Shown: positions 52,925 through 62,147, counted from the stretch's first letter. The stretch: 64,000 bases of DNA from an uncultured Algibacter sp. (GCF_947495675.1 NZ_CANLZX010000010.1:62001-126000), one strand, 5' to 3'. Numbers and translations: made by a program. The notes: generated by a model not told the origin, from the letters alone.

Positions 52925-54163
52925 TTAATCATACTGCCTTTTATTAAACCAATTTCCTATAAAATTTAAGTTTATAGTTATTTTATGAAAGTTTTCTTCA
53001 ACTAAGCTATTGTTTATTGTGCCCTCTTTCCCATAAGAATAAGATATATTAAGTTTTGCTCTGTTAGACAGAGGTAAACCCAAACCAACCGAAGCAAAAT
53101 AACTATCTATTTTTTGGTTACTTATGTTTAAAAATCCTGTGTTATAATTTAAACCAAATCTATACTTAACTAAACTCCAATATTTATTGTTACGCCCAGC
53201 AGGTAAATACTCTGCACCAAAAGCATAAATATCTTGATTCGTATAGCGTTCGTTATTTTGTAATTGGTTTGTATTATCCCAATATAATTTTGTAAAATCA
53301 AAACTTGTAGTTACTGTGTTATTTAATTTAGTAGTGACTCCAAAACCTAAAGATAAAGGTAATTCAAAATCATCTAAGTCATTCTCGGTATCCTCACCAA
53401 TAGTAACTTTAGAACCACTAGTAGATGTTTTATAAGAGCTTCGTTCCTGAGACCCAGACAAATTAGTCGGCAATTCTACAACTGCTCCCAACGTCACCGC
53501 TTTGTTTTCGGCTTTAATTAATTGGTACTGCAATCCAGCTTTTAGTTTAACCCCATTATAATAATTAACATCTTTTATATTAACCAAAGATTCATAATAC
53601 ACATTAGTTTCTTGATTTATTGAGCCAAACAGAACTGATAAATCTATTCCTAATGATAACCTATTTCCTAAACTAAGCCCACTTGATACATAAAATTTAT
53701 TTAACCCACCAGACCCAGTTATTCTTGAAATGTAAGTCTCTGTAGACCCTTCTATAGGGCTTTCTATATCAATATCATAACCAACTTTTGTATATGGTAA
53801 AAGCCCAAAACTCATTCCTAAGTTTTTCGTTAAGGGAAAGGCCATAACAACATGAGACATATTATAATCACTTGTGTTTTCACTAACATTGTCGGTTTGT
53901 ATTGTAGAATACATACCATTTACACCAAACTCATATAAAAAAGTGTTGAGTTTTATATTTCCTAAACTAGCAGGATTAAAAAGGTTTATTTCTCCTGCAT
54001 TATTTTGTGATATTCCTGTATTCCCTAAACCTGTTAAACCACCAGTAGCAGTTTTATTTTCAACGCCTAATCCAAACAAAGAATATGGTGTACTGGTATC
54101 ATTTTGAGAAAAACATGATGGGATAATTGCTATAATAAACAGCAACGCTTTTATTTTATTCAT
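52925..54163 (-). CDS. Outer-membrane beta-barrel protein
   Basis: 412 residues with a signal peptide (about 1-19, ending CFS) and a beta-barrel body. The opening TPYSLFGLGVENKTATGGLTG, with LFNPASLG, resembles OmpP1/FadL-like and PorV-like barrels of this phylum. The end LNFIGNWFNKRQYD is aromatic, as expected for barrel insertion. The DUF4270 gene lies 13 bp upstream on the same strand and is its usual neighbour. The cargo is unknown. Confidence 0.82.
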   Translation of the reverse strand: MNKIKALLFIIAIIPSCFSQNDTSTPYSLFGLGVENKTATGGLTGLGNTGISQNNAGEINLFNPASLGNIKLNTFLYEFGVNGMYSTIQTDNVSENTSDYNMSHVVMAFPLTKNLGMSFGLLPYTKVGYDIDIESPIEGSTETYISRITGSGGLNKFYVSSGLSLGNRLSLGIDLSVLFGSINQETNVYYESLVNIKDVNYYNGVKLKAGLQYQLIKAENKAVTLGAVVELPTNLSGSQERSSYKTSTSGSKVTIGEDTENDLDDFELPLSLGFGVTTKLNNTVTTSFDFTKLYWDNTNQLQNNERYTNQDIYAFGAEYLPAGRNNKYWSLVKYRFGLNYNTGFLNISNQKIDSYFASVGLGLPLSNRAKLNISYSYGKEGTINNSLVEENFHKITINLNFIGNWFNKRQYD

Positions 54164-54176
54164 CTAAAAAAATAAT

Positions 54177-55499
54177 TTAATTCTGTAAATAAGTTATGCT
54201 TAGCTTAATGTTGTTATTATCTTCATTTAGATTATCAATAATTAGAGCATCAACAACACTATTATAATCTTCAAATTGAATCATTATGGCATAATCTAAA
54301 TCGTATTCAGAACCTAAAATAGCTTCAACAAAACCGCTCATATCTATACTGTAATAGGTACTTTCATTAAACTCATCATTGTTTTCGTTTAAAATTGCAT
54401 AAACTGTGTTAGAATCTAAATCGGTAAGTTGGCTAATAATTCGGTTCTTACTATCAACTACATAAACAGCTAAGGATTCCTTTAAAGGTCTTAAGTCATC
54501 ATAACTATTTTGAAGTGGACTAAAAGACAACTCTGCTTTTAAGCTTGTACTTTCATCAGATAATGAATTTAAATCTTTAACTGTAGGCATTTCAATTCTT
54601 GCCGATATGCCGCTTCCTGCTTGTGCAAAAACTAATTGATCAGTTTGATTACTAGATAAGGTTGTTTCCTCATCTGTAAAATTGTTAATTAAAGTACCAT
54701 CCAAATTAGTTTTTATACTATTAAATTGTTTGTATGCTGATGATATGTAGAAATCAATCACCTGATTATTATCTTCACTACTATCATCAATATCTTCAGT
54801 ATAAAATAAACGCATACTTGTATTATCTACCAAGTCTGTATAAGATTTGAAATTAAAACCTAAAACATGGCTATTAACTGTAGTATCTGGAATAACAGTT
54901 ATACCTTTAAAATATTGAAGAAAATCATCGGTTGTATTAATCTCATTATCCTTAATTTTATTAAATAATTCTTCACCTAAATCATGATTTAAAGGGATAT
55001 AAATAGAGTCAGATGTACTATTTGGTCTAGGAGTAAATGATACTTCCCCTAGCATTGTATTATCATACTCAAGTTCAGATAAATTATAAAAATCGTCTCC
55101 TTCTTCAGGCTCAAAATATTCTAGCAATTTATGCACTTTATAGGTTTGTACTTGAGTAGTGTCTCCATAATAATAAGTGTCATAATTCAAAACCAAACCA
55201 ATAGAATCAAAAACAGTATTAGTGTTTATTGAAAAGTTTGAATTTTGTACTTGAAAATAAGATTGTGCTTTTAAATGTCCAAAATATTCATCTTTCAAAC
55301 TTCCTAATAAAATACGATTGGTACCCGATGTAACTAAAGAATCAAGTTTAAAGGTTGCTGCCTTAATCGAAAATGTATCTAATATTATTATATTAATATT
55401 ATTATCAATAAAATCACTACCAACGGGATAGTTTTTTATATCGTCACTACAGGAAAACATAAAAAGCGCACAAATACTAAAAATAAAAATTAATCTCAT
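54177..55499 (-). CDS. DUF4270 lipoprotein
   Basis: 440 residues. The lipoprotein signal ends MFSC (cysteine near residue 17), then SDDIKNYPVGSDFIDNNINI, the DUF4270 opening. The body is beta-rich with many acidic and serine/threonine residues. The family is restricted to Bacteroidota and has no known function; a surface or cell-adhesion role is possible. It is the first gene of a two-gene unit with the barrel protein. Confidence 0.87.
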   Translation of the reverse strand: MRLIFIFSICALFMFSCSDDIKNYPVGSDFIDNNINIIILDTFSIKAATFKLDSLVTSGTNRILLGSLKDEYFGHLKAQSYFQVQNSNFSINTNTVFDSIGLVLNYDTYYYGDTTQVQTYKVHKLLEYFEPEEGDDFYNLSELEYDNTMLGEVSFTPRPNSTSDSIYIPLNHDLGEELFNKIKDNEINTTDDFLQYFKGITVIPDTTVNSHVLGFNFKSYTDLVDNTSMRLFYTEDIDDSSEDNNQVIDFYISSAYKQFNSIKTNLDGTLINNFTDEETTLSSNQTDQLVFAQAGSGISARIEMPTVKDLNSLSDESTSLKAELSFSPLQNSYDDLRPLKESLAVYVVDSKNRIISQLTDLDSNTVYAILNENNDEFNESTYYSIDMSGFVEAILGSEYDLDYAIMIQFEDYNSVVDALIIDNLNEDNNNIKLSITYLQN

Positions 55500-55610
55500 T
55501 CTACTTTGTTTTTAAAAAGCAAAACTAGAGTTAGCTTAAACAACTAATATCTCAAAATAGACTAACCCCTATATTTTATAGACGAAAATGTAAAAATTAT
55601 GTTAATAAAC

Positions 55611-55627
55611 TAATTATCAGATAATTA
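55611..55627. promoter_or_regulatory. Perfect palindrome between DUF4270 and the kelch gene
   Basis: TAATTATC-A-GATAATTA is a perfect 8+1+8 palindrome without a hairpin loop, so it looks like an operator rather than a terminator. It lies in a 268-bp divergent intergenic region (112 bp from the DUF4270 start, 141 bp from the kelch start). AT-rich composition makes chance possible. Nothing else is evident in that region. Confidence 0.35.
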
Positions 55628-55767
55628 ATCACCTTGTAGACATAAATAAGCTTAACATAGACAAAAACTAAGTGTTGGTCTATTTTATAATGTTTTTAAG
55701 CAATGTAGCTTCTAGATTCGCCAAGTATTTAAAGTAGAAATTATTAAAATATAAATAAGTAACAATA

Positions 55768-56754
55768 ATGAATAAACTAAAAAAAAATAACATTTTATGT
55801 TTTGTAATCCTATCCATTTTAATAGTTGGATGTAATAATTCTGATGATGATTCTGATGAGTATGGAAACTGGGTAGAAAGTTCATCTTTTGATGGTGACT
55901 CAAGAGGTAATGCTGTAAGTTTCACTATAGGAACAAAAGGATATTTAATAACAGGATATGATGGTGACGATTATTTATATGATACTTGGGAATATAATTC
56001 TGAAGAAGATTATTGGGTTAAAAAAGCAGATTTTCCAGGAACAGCACGAAGCGGAGCAGTTGGATTTGCCATTAACGGAAAAGGTTATATAGGTACTGGT
56101 TATGATGGTAATGATGAGCTAAATGATTTCTGGGAGTATAATCCAGATACAGATCAATGGACACAAAAGGCAGATTTTGGTGGTACAGCTAGATATGGCG
56201 CAATAGGTTTTTCATTAAATGGTTATGGATACATTGGTACTGGTTATGATGGAAGTGAACAAAAAGACTTTTGGAAATTTGATCCTGATAATAATAACTG
56301 GGAACAAGTAGTTGGTTTTGGTGGACAAAAACGCCAAAATGCTGCAGTTTTTATAATTGATGGTATTGCTTACATAGGAACAGGAACACGAAATGGTTCT
56401 GTTCAATATGATTTTTATTCTTTTGATGGTACAGATTGGATGCGACTTACAGATTTAGATGATGACGACCTTGATGATACTATTACATTTTACAATAGCG
56501 TTGGCTTTACTTTAAATGGTAAAGGATATTTTGCTACAGGACTTAGCCCTTCTTTAACATATGACTGTTGGGAATACACTCCTTATGCAGACACTTGGGA
56601 AGAAATGCCATACTTTGAAGGTACTTCAAGACAAGACGCATCTTCTTTCTCTTTTAACACGAAAGCCTTTGTACTTATGGGAAGAAGTAGTAACTACTAT
56701 TTTGATGATGTTTGGGAGTTTAGACCAGATGAACTAGAAAACGAAGATGATTAA
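55768..56754 (+). CDS. Kelch-repeat lipoprotein
   Basis: 328 residues. A lipoprotein signal ends VGC (cysteine near 22), followed by an acidic stretch (NNSDDDSDE). About six kelch repeats follow, with recurring GKGYIGTGYDG and FWEYNPDTDQW motifs, together forming a beta-propeller. The repeats are visible at DNA level too. It is probably exposed at the outer membrane. A terminator follows it and a kinase/LytTR pair comes next on the same strand; a sensing link is possible but unproven. Confidence 0.88.
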   Translation: MNKLKKNNILCFVILSILIVGCNNSDDDSDEYGNWVESSSFDGDSRGNAVSFTIGTKGYLITGYDGDDYLYDTWEYNSEEDYWVKKADFPGTARSGAVGFAINGKGYIGTGYDGNDELNDFWEYNPDTDQWTQKADFGGTARYGAIGFSLNGYGYIGTGYDGSEQKDFWKFDPDNNNWEQVVGFGGQKRQNAAVFIIDGIAYIGTGTRNGSVQYDFYSFDGTDWMRLTDLDDDDLDDTITFYNSVGFTLNGKGYFATGLSPSLTYDCWEYTPYADTWEEMPYFEGTSRQDASSFSFNTKAFVLMGRSSNYYFDDVWEFRPDELENEDD

Positions 56755-56783
56755 TAAATAATTGAATTGCTTTAAAGTTTAAT

Positions 56784-56828
56784 AAGGTTGTAAATTATGT
56801 AAAACATACTTTTATAACCTTTTTTTAT
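56784..56828 (+). terminator. Intrinsic terminator after the kelch gene
   Basis: AAGGTTGTAAA (56784-56794) pairs with TTTATAACCTT (56811-56821; one G-U pair), followed by TTTTTT. It lies 30 bp after the stop. Confidence 0.75.
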
Positions 56829-56870
56829 AATAATTATAACACTTAATTGGCATATTTTTAAGAACCAACT

Positions 56871-57956
56871 ATGATATTTTTGAACAAACTTTTAGTGTTG
56901 AGCAAATTTAAAAATATACCATCAATTATTATCCATATTTTAATATGGATAATTTTTTTGGTAATAAGTGCATCTCAAATCTACTTAAAAATAGGTGTTA
57001 TTCCTCAAGACTTCATTATTCGATCAAGCATATTAATAATAGCTTTTTATTTAAATTACAATTTACTTGTACCCAACTTATTATTAAATAAAAAAACAGG
57101 ACTTTTCTTTTTAACATTAATTGCATTTGGGTTATTCTTTATGTACATAATGGAAGAAACATTGCCAAAACCGAATTTTATCCACCAAAATGATTTTAAC
57201 ATTAATGGAAATCACAACTTTTACCCACCAAAAAAGCCTTCTCCTTTTTTACTTAATTTTAGAGGTTTTTTTCCCTCTGGTGGTTTATTACTCTTAATTT
57301 TCACCTTAAGTACCAGCATAAAATTAGGTATTGAATGGTCTAAATCTGAAAAACAAAGGGTTTTAATAGAATCTCAAAAAGTAAATTCCGAATTATCTTT
57401 TTTAAAAGCACAACTTAACCCACATTTTCTATTCAATACATTAAATAGTATTTATTCTTTAGCTCACAAACAATCTAAAGACACTACAAATGCCATTGTT
57501 ATCCTATCTGATTTAATGAGATATATGATTTATGAAACTAATAAAGAGTTAGTCCCTTTAGAAAAGGAAGTAGATTACATAAAAAATTATATTTCTTTAC
57601 AACTACTAAGGTTAAAAGACTCTAGTAATGTAAAAATTAATATTCACGGCAATTTAAATTTTAGTATTGAGCCTTTACTACTAATTTCTTTCATAGAAAA
57701 TGCTTTTAAATATGGAACAGATTTTAAAGGTAAAACCAATATTATAATAAAAATAATTATAGAAGATGAGCTATTAAAATTTTATGTATATAACTCGGTA
57801 TCTCACCAACAATCAAAAACTAAAAGTTCAGGTGTAGGCTTAGAAAACATAAAAAATAGGCTAAAACTACTTTACCCAAATGAGCATACAATCGAAATAA
57901 AAAACAAAAAAAACAGTTACGAAGCAACATTAATATTAAAATTAAAAAAACCATGA
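56871..57956 (+). CDS. LytS-type histidine kinase
   Basis: 361 residues. About four membrane helices come first (20-155), with a loop rich in N and P before the last. The His_kinase domain has LNPHFLFNTLN with phospho-histidine 185. The ATPase part has SFIENAFKYG and SSGVGLENIKNRL. It has no 2TM tail, unlike the kinase at 27.2-28.6 kb. It overlaps the LytTR regulator gene by four bases, which is its partner. Confidence 0.93.
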   Translation: MIFLNKLLVLSKFKNIPSIIIHILIWIIFLVISASQIYLKIGVIPQDFIIRSSILIIAFYLNYNLLVPNLLLNKKTGLFFLTLIAFGLFFMYIMEETLPKPNFIHQNDFNINGNHNFYPPKKPSPFLLNFRGFFPSGGLLLLIFTLSTSIKLGIEWSKSEKQRVLIESQKVNSELSFLKAQLNPHFLFNTLNSIYSLAHKQSKDTTNAIVILSDLMRYMIYETNKELVPLEKEVDYIKNYISLQLLRLKDSSNVKINIHGNLNFSIEPLLLISFIENAFKYGTDFKGKTNIIIKIIIEDELLKFYVYNSVSHQQSKTKSSGVGLENIKNRLKLLYPNEHTIEIKNKKNSYEATLILKLKKP

Positions 57957-58663
57957 TAACATGTATTATTATTGATGATGAGCCCTTAGCTTTAGAATTA
58001 TTGGAAGATTTTATATCTAAAATATCATTTCTAGAATTAGTAGAAACATGTTCCAATGGATTTGAAGCTACAAACATATTGCATAAACGCAAAATAGATT
58101 TAATATTTACGGATATTGAAATGCCTAACTTTTCTGGCATAGACATCATTAAATCGTTAGAATATAAACCCCATTTTATATTTACAACAGCTTATTCACA
58201 TTACGCTGTTGAAGGTTTTAACCTTAACGCCATAGACTACCTTGTAAAACCTATACCATTTCATAGATTTTTAAAAGCAGTTACAAGAGCATTAAATATA
58301 ATTAGTGAAAAAGCAGAAACTACTACAATTATAGAAAGAACTACAACTCGACCAGAGTATATTTTTGTAAAATCTGAGTACGAAAATTTAAAAATAAATG
58401 TTAATGAAATTAAATATATTGAAGGACTTAAAGATTATATTAAAATTTACACAAATAATAAAAAGCCCATTTTAACATTAAACAGCTTAAAAAATTTCGA
58501 AGAAAAACTAGGTCAAAATAATTTTATTAGGGTTCATAAATCATTTATAGTATCAGTAGATCAAATACATTCTGTACAACGCAATAGAATAATTATAGAC
58601 GACAAACGAATTCCAATTGGGTTTAGCTATAAAAATGATTTTATAAAAAAAATAGACTGCTAA
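57953..58663 (+). CDS. LytTR family response regulator
   Basis: 236 residues: a receiver domain with DDE near residue 8, phospho-acceptor aspartate 54 (IFTDIEMP) and YLVKPIP, then a LytTR domain (about 130-236) with EIKYIEGLKDYIKIY and FIRVHKSFIV. The start overlaps the kinase gene (ATGA). The nearest candidate target is the DUF2141 gene 298 bp downstream, whose promoter carries the ACAGTTCGG box; the same box upstream of the other LytTR operon leaves open which regulator binds. Confidence 0.93.
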   Translation: MITCIIIDDEPLALELLEDFISKISFLELVETCSNGFEATNILHKRKIDLIFTDIEMPNFSGIDIIKSLEYKPHFIFTTAYSHYAVEGFNLNAIDYLVKPIPFHRFLKAVTRALNIISEKAETTTIIERTTTRPEYIFVKSEYENLKINVNEIKYIEGLKDYIKIYTNNKKPILTLNSLKNFEEKLGQNNFIRVHKSFIVSVDQIHSVQRNRIIIDDKRIPIGFSYKNDFIKKIDC

Positions 58664-58868
58664 ATAAATTATAGTTTTTTCCTTACCTACCTTATTAAGG
58701 TACTAAAACACAACCATTTCAATACAGAATCTATTCTCATATTTAAAAACATTTTTTTACCAACAACGCAATTAATGCATATATAAAAGCTTTCAATTTA
58801 AGGTTAATCTTTTCTTAACTATTAATGTTTCTTTGTTATTAGCTATCTGTTTAAAAACAATTACAACT

Positions 58869-58933
58869 CATCATTTAAAAATAACAGTTCGGTAAATCAA
58901 ATTATAAAAAACCGCGTTAGTGTTAGATATTTG
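58869..58933 (+). promoter_or_regulatory. LytTR-type promoter of the DUF2141 gene
   Basis: CATCAT (58869-58874), TAACAGTTCGGTAA (58882-58895), exactly 24 bases, then GTGTTAGATATTTG (58920-58933), 27 bases before the ATG. The core is identical to that of the TPR/kinase operon at 29.26 kb, and CATCAT lies at the same distance as upstream of the TonB receptor. Confidence 0.75.
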
Positions 58934-58960
58934 AAGTGTAAAACAAATAAACCATACATC

Positions 58961-59386
58961 ATGAAAACATTAACAACTTTAATTATCGCATTTGTATTAT
59001 CAATTAACTTAGGTAATGCACAAGAAAACAAAACAGGAAAAAATATTACTGTAACAATAGAAAACATATCAAATAATAATGGAAATATTGTTTTAGGACT
59101 ACATACAGAAAACACTTTTATGAAAGGACAAGGGATTAAAAATTCTGAAACTAAAATTGTAGATGGCAAGGTTAGTGTAACTTTTGAAAATGTAGAAGCT
59201 GGTACTTATGCTATTATCGCATTACATGATGAAAACGAAAATAAAAGAATGGATTTTCACGAAAATGGAATGCCTAAAGAATCTTTTGGAATGTCTAATA
59301 ATCCAGTAAATTATGGACCTCCACAATATGCTACAGCTAAATTTGAATTATCAGACCAAGATTTAGATTTAAAAATTTCACTTTAA
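58961..59386 (+). CDS. DUF2141 exported protein
   Basis: 141 residues from ATG 58961; an in-frame ATG at 58931 lies inside the promoter core and is rejected. The signal peptide ends NLGNAQ. The DUF2141 body has ENISNNNGNIVLGLH, FENVEAGTYAIIALHDENEN and the conserved GMPKESFGMSNN. The family has no known function; it is a small periplasmic beta protein. The promoter shares its whole architecture with two other genes in the window. A strong terminator follows. Confidence 0.9.
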   Translation: MKTLTTLIIAFVLSINLGNAQENKTGKNITVTIENISNNNGNIVLGLHTENTFMKGQGIKNSETKIVDGKVSVTFENVEAGTYAIIALHDENENKRMDFHENGMPKESFGMSNNPVNYGPPQYATAKFELSDQDLDLKISL

Positions 59387-59400
59387 AGTATTAACATAAA

Positions 59401-59434
59401 AAAAAAAGCGACCTAATATTAGGTCGCTTTTTTT
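59401..59434. terminator. Bidirectional terminator between DUF2141 and dps
   Basis: AAAAAAAGCGACCTAAT is followed at once by its reverse complement ATTAGGTCGCTTTTTTT, a palindrome ideal for ending transcripts in both directions. The GCGACC/GGTCGC stem is reused in the terminator after oxyR. Confidence 0.9.
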
Positions 59435-59474
59435 ATAATTGTAAAATGAATTAACTTTATTTAATAACTTTGGT

Positions 59475-59948
59475 TTAACTTAACCATGCCTTCATCATCC
59501 AAACCGTTTTTTCTTGTTCAGTAATAAAATCACTTACTAAAGAGTTTGTACCTTCATCATTAGCATCACCAGATTTATCTAAAATTTGTCTTTCAATTTT
59601 CAATAATTGAGTTAGTGAATCAACAATTAACTCAACTGCTTTTTCATCTTCAGAGATGTTTTTACCAACAGGCACTTGCGCTTTAGCAGCATAATCTTGA
59701 AATGTATGTAAAGGTGTTTCACCTAAAGTTAATATACGTTCAGCAATTTCATCTACTTTTAAATTGGCATCGGTATAAAGCTCTTCAAATTTAACATGTA
59801 AATCAAAAAAACGCTTTCCTTTAATATTCCAATGTATACCTCTTAAATTCTGATAATAAATTTGAAAATTTGCTAATAAATCATTTAAATCGTTTGCTAT
59901 ATCTTTTGTCTTTTTGGTATCTAAACCAATACTATTTATTGCTGTCAT
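59475..59948 (-). CDS. dps: Dps family ferritin-like DNA-protection protein
   Basis: 157 residues. Ferroxidase-centre residues are visible in NLRGIHWNIKGKRFFDLHVKFEELY (given here as two parts: HWNIKG and DLHVKFEELY, near residues 40-60). TLGETPLHTFQDY follows. The dodecamer oxidises and stores iron using hydrogen peroxide and shields DNA. It is divergent from oxyR, its usual regulator in other bacteria. A -7 element TAAATTTG lies upstream at 59975-59968. Confidence 0.94.
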   Translation of the reverse strand: MTAINSIGLDTKKTKDIANDLNDLLANFQIYYQNLRGIHWNIKGKRFFDLHVKFEELYTDANLKVDEIAERILTLGETPLHTFQDYAAKAQVPVGKNISEDEKAVELIVDSLTQLLKIERQILDKSGDANDEGTNSLVSDFITEQEKTVWMMKAWLS

Positions 59949-59967
59949 ATCGTTTTATTTTATAACC

Positions 59968-59975
59968 CAAATTTA
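59968..59975 (-). promoter_or_regulatory. Likely -7 element of dps
   Basis: Minus-strand TAAATTTG matches TAnnTTTG, 20 bases before the ATG. No clear -33 element or OxyR tandem site could be read by eye in the 99-bp dps-oxyR gap. Confidence 0.45.
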
Positions 59976-60047
59976 ATCTATAATAAACGTGTTTTTCAAT
60001 AAGTTTTATTGATAGTTTTTATATTTTTATAGCCTAAATTGATATAC

Positions 60048-60989
60048 ATGACTATTACCCAATTATATTATGTTTTGGCCGTTGCCGAAAATCAAAATTT
60101 CACAAAAGCAGCCGAAAAATGCTTTGTTACACAACCTACCTTAAGTATGCAAATTCAAAAACTTGAGGACCAATTAGACGTTCAGATTTTTGATAGAAGT
60201 AAAAAACCCATAGAGCTTACCGAGGTAGGAAAAAAAATTGTTACTCAAGCCAGAAATATTGTAAACGAATCTTATCGTATACAAGATATTGTAGACCAAC
60301 AAAAGGGGTTTATAGGTGGCGAATTTAGATTAGGTATTATACCAACAGTTATGCCTACTTTACTCCCAATGTTTTTAAAGAATTTTATTAAAAAGCACCC
60401 AAAAGTTAAACTTAAAATTGAAGAATTAACTACTGATGAAATTATTACTAGAATTAAAGATGGCCATTTAGATGCTGCTATTGCTGCTACACCATTAGAA
60501 GATGAAAGTATAAAAGAACGTGTATTGTTTTTTGAACCTTTTGTAAGTTATATTCCTAAAGGTCATCGTTTACACACTAATAAAAAAATAGATATTGCAG
60601 ATTTAGATGTTAATGACATGCTTTTACTTGAAGACGGACATTGTTTTAGAGACGGCGTTATTAATCTTTGTAAAATATTTAAAGACCATGCAGACGATCA
60701 ATTTCAATTGGAAAGCGGAAGTATTGAAACTTTAATAAAACTTTCAAATGAAGGATTAGGTATGACGCTACTACCTTATCTACACACCTTAGATATTAAC
60801 GATAAAGAAAAAGCCAATTTACATTATTTTAACGAACCTTCACCTGCACGAGAAGTAAGTATCATTTATCATAAAAGTGAATTAAAAATGCAAATTATTG
60901 AAGCGTTGCAAGATGTTATCTCTGGAATTATAAGAGGTGCCATAGCTTTTCAAAATGTAAAAATAATAAGTCCGTTACCAAAAAAATAA
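60048..60989 (+). CDS. oxyR: Hydrogen-peroxide-sensing LysR regulator OxyR
   Basis: 313 residues from ATG 60048 (a TTG at 60039 would add three). The N-terminal LysR helix-turn-helix has FTKAAEKCFVTQPTLSMQIQ. In the sensor domain, GHCFRDGVINLC places cysteines at residues 199 and 208, the exact positions of the redox pair in E. coli OxyR. Oxidation of the pair turns on peroxide-defence genes; dps, transcribed divergently 99 bp away, is an obvious target. A terminator follows the stop. Confidence 0.96.
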   Translation: MTITQLYYVLAVAENQNFTKAAEKCFVTQPTLSMQIQKLEDQLDVQIFDRSKKPIELTEVGKKIVTQARNIVNESYRIQDIVDQQKGFIGGEFRLGIIPTVMPTLLPMFLKNFIKKHPKVKLKIEELTTDEIITRIKDGHLDAAIAATPLEDESIKERVLFFEPFVSYIPKGHRLHTNKKIDIADLDVNDMLLLEDGHCFRDGVINLCKIFKDHADDQFQLESGSIETLIKLSNEGLGMTLLPYLHTLDINDKEKANLHYFNEPSPAREVSIIYHKSELKMQIIEALQDVISGIIRGAIAFQNVKIISPLPKK

Positions 60990-60994
60990 GAACT

Positions 60995-61027
60995 AAAAAA
61001 AAGCGACCTTTTGGTCGCTTTTTTTTT
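60995..61027. terminator. Bidirectional terminator after oxyR
   Basis: AAAAAAAGCGACC (60996-61008), loop TTTT, GGTCGCTTTTTTT (61013-61025). It serves oxyR and, from the other side, the converging 65-residue gene whose stop overlaps its edge. Confidence 0.9.
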
Positions 61028-61223
61028 ATGCTTTTAAATAAATTAAACATTGATTTAATTCTGGGTTTTGCTGTACAAGAGAATGAATAAATATTTTAAG
61101 CTCTTCTATCTCGTAAGGCAACAATCTTTGTAATGCCTTTTGTACTTCTTTGCAAAACAACGTGGTGTCAAAACTTACTTTATTTAGTACAGTTTTGGTG
61201 TACTCTAACATTGCTCTTGCCAT
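61026..61223 (-). CDS. Small conserved protein of unknown function
   Basis: 65 residues, helical by composition, with MARAMLEYTKTVLNKVSFD, then LFCKEVQKALQRLLPYEIEE and two cysteines. It has no signal peptide or membrane helix. The open frame has a plausible start and a terminator at its end, and the Bacteroidota-like codon use supports a real gene. I recognise no named domain. It stands alone between oxyR and an AIM24 gene, both convergent or separate. Confidence 0.72.
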   Translation of the reverse strand: MARAMLEYTKTVLNKVSFDTTLFCKEVQKALQRLLPYEIEELKIFIHSLVQQNPELNQCLIYLKA

Positions 61224-61346
61224 TGTTTTTTGTTAAGGTTTAGGTTATTAATAAATAGTAGATTTGTTTTATAGGCTATTTTATTATTTAACTCTAAAAT
61301 TAGTGAAAAATTATTCAATTCTATAAGTTTATAGTTTAATTAACAT

Positions 61347-62147
61347 TTAAAATCGATTATCACCGTCTAATAAATCACCTAATCCCCCTAATATACTACC
61401 TTCGCCCTTATCTTTACCTCCTGCTCTTGGAGCGCTTGCTAAAACACGACCAGCTAATCTACTAAATGGAAGTGATTGAATATAAACAGTACCTGGGCCT
61501 TGAAGTTTAGCAAAAAACAATCCTTCGCCTCCAAATACCGTGTTTTTTATGCCTCCTACAAATTCGATATCGTAATCAACTGATTGGTCGAAACCTACTA
61601 TACAACCAGTATCTACTCTTAAAGTTTCTCCAGCTTTTAATTCTTTCATAGCCATAGTACCACCTGCATGAACAAATGCCATACCATCGCCTTCTAGTTT
61701 TTGCATAATAAAACCTTCGCCTCCAAAAAACCCACGTCCTAATTTTTTAGAGAATTCTATTCCAACACTTACACCTTTAGCTGCACACAGAAATGCATCT
61801 TTTTGACAAATAAACTTACCACCAAAACGTGTTAAATCTATTGGGATTATTTTTCCTGGATATGGTGATGCGAAAGATACATTTCGTTTTCCAACAAGAT
61901 CATTATAAAAAGCTGTCATAAACAAACTTTCTCCCGTTAGGATGCGTTTTCCTGCACCTAATATTTTACCCATAAATCCTGTATCTTTTTGTGATCCATC
62001 TCCAAAAATGGTTTCCATCTTAATACCGTCGTCCATCATCATAAAACTTCCTGCTTCGGCTACAACGCCTTCTTCTGGATCAAGTTCAATTTCTACGTAT
62101 TGCATTTCTTCGCCGTAGATTCTGTAGTCAATTTCGTGTGCTGTCAT
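61347..62147 (-). CDS. AIM24/TIGR00266 family protein
   Basis: 266 residues of the beta-helical AIM24 fold: [20 protein letters not shown] near the start, [19 protein letters not shown] glycine-rich turns (given here loosely), and [20 protein letters not shown] near residue 215. The C-terminal tail [17 protein letters not shown] is glycine-rich. Function unknown; related to a mitochondrial inner-membrane organiser in yeast. The DUF4442 gene lies 66 bp upstream on the same strand. Confidence 0.9.
   Translation of the reverse strand: MTAHEIDYRIYGEEMQYVEIELDPEEGVVAEAGSFMMMDDGIKMETIFGDGSQKDTGFMGKILGAGKRILTGESLFMTAFYNDLVGKRNVSFASPYPGKIIPIDLTRFGGKFICQKDAFLCAAKGVSVGIEFSKKLGRGFFGGEGFIMQKLEGDGMAFVHAGGTMAMKELKAGETLRVDTGCIVGFDQSVDYDIEFVGGIKNTVFGGEGLFFAKLQGPGTVYIQSLPFSRLAGRVLASAPRAGGKDKGEGSILGGLGDLLDGDNRF

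Noticed and set aside
56050..56260. Short near-repeats (such as GGTACTGGTTATGATGG) that could suggest a repeat array or CRISPR
   Set aside because: They lie in frame within the kelch gene and encode the repeated propeller blades; spacing and protein periodicity explain them.
58931..58960. Earlier ATG for the DUF2141 gene
   Set aside because: It overlaps the -7 promoter core and would place polar residues before the signal peptide; the ATG at 58961 fits better.
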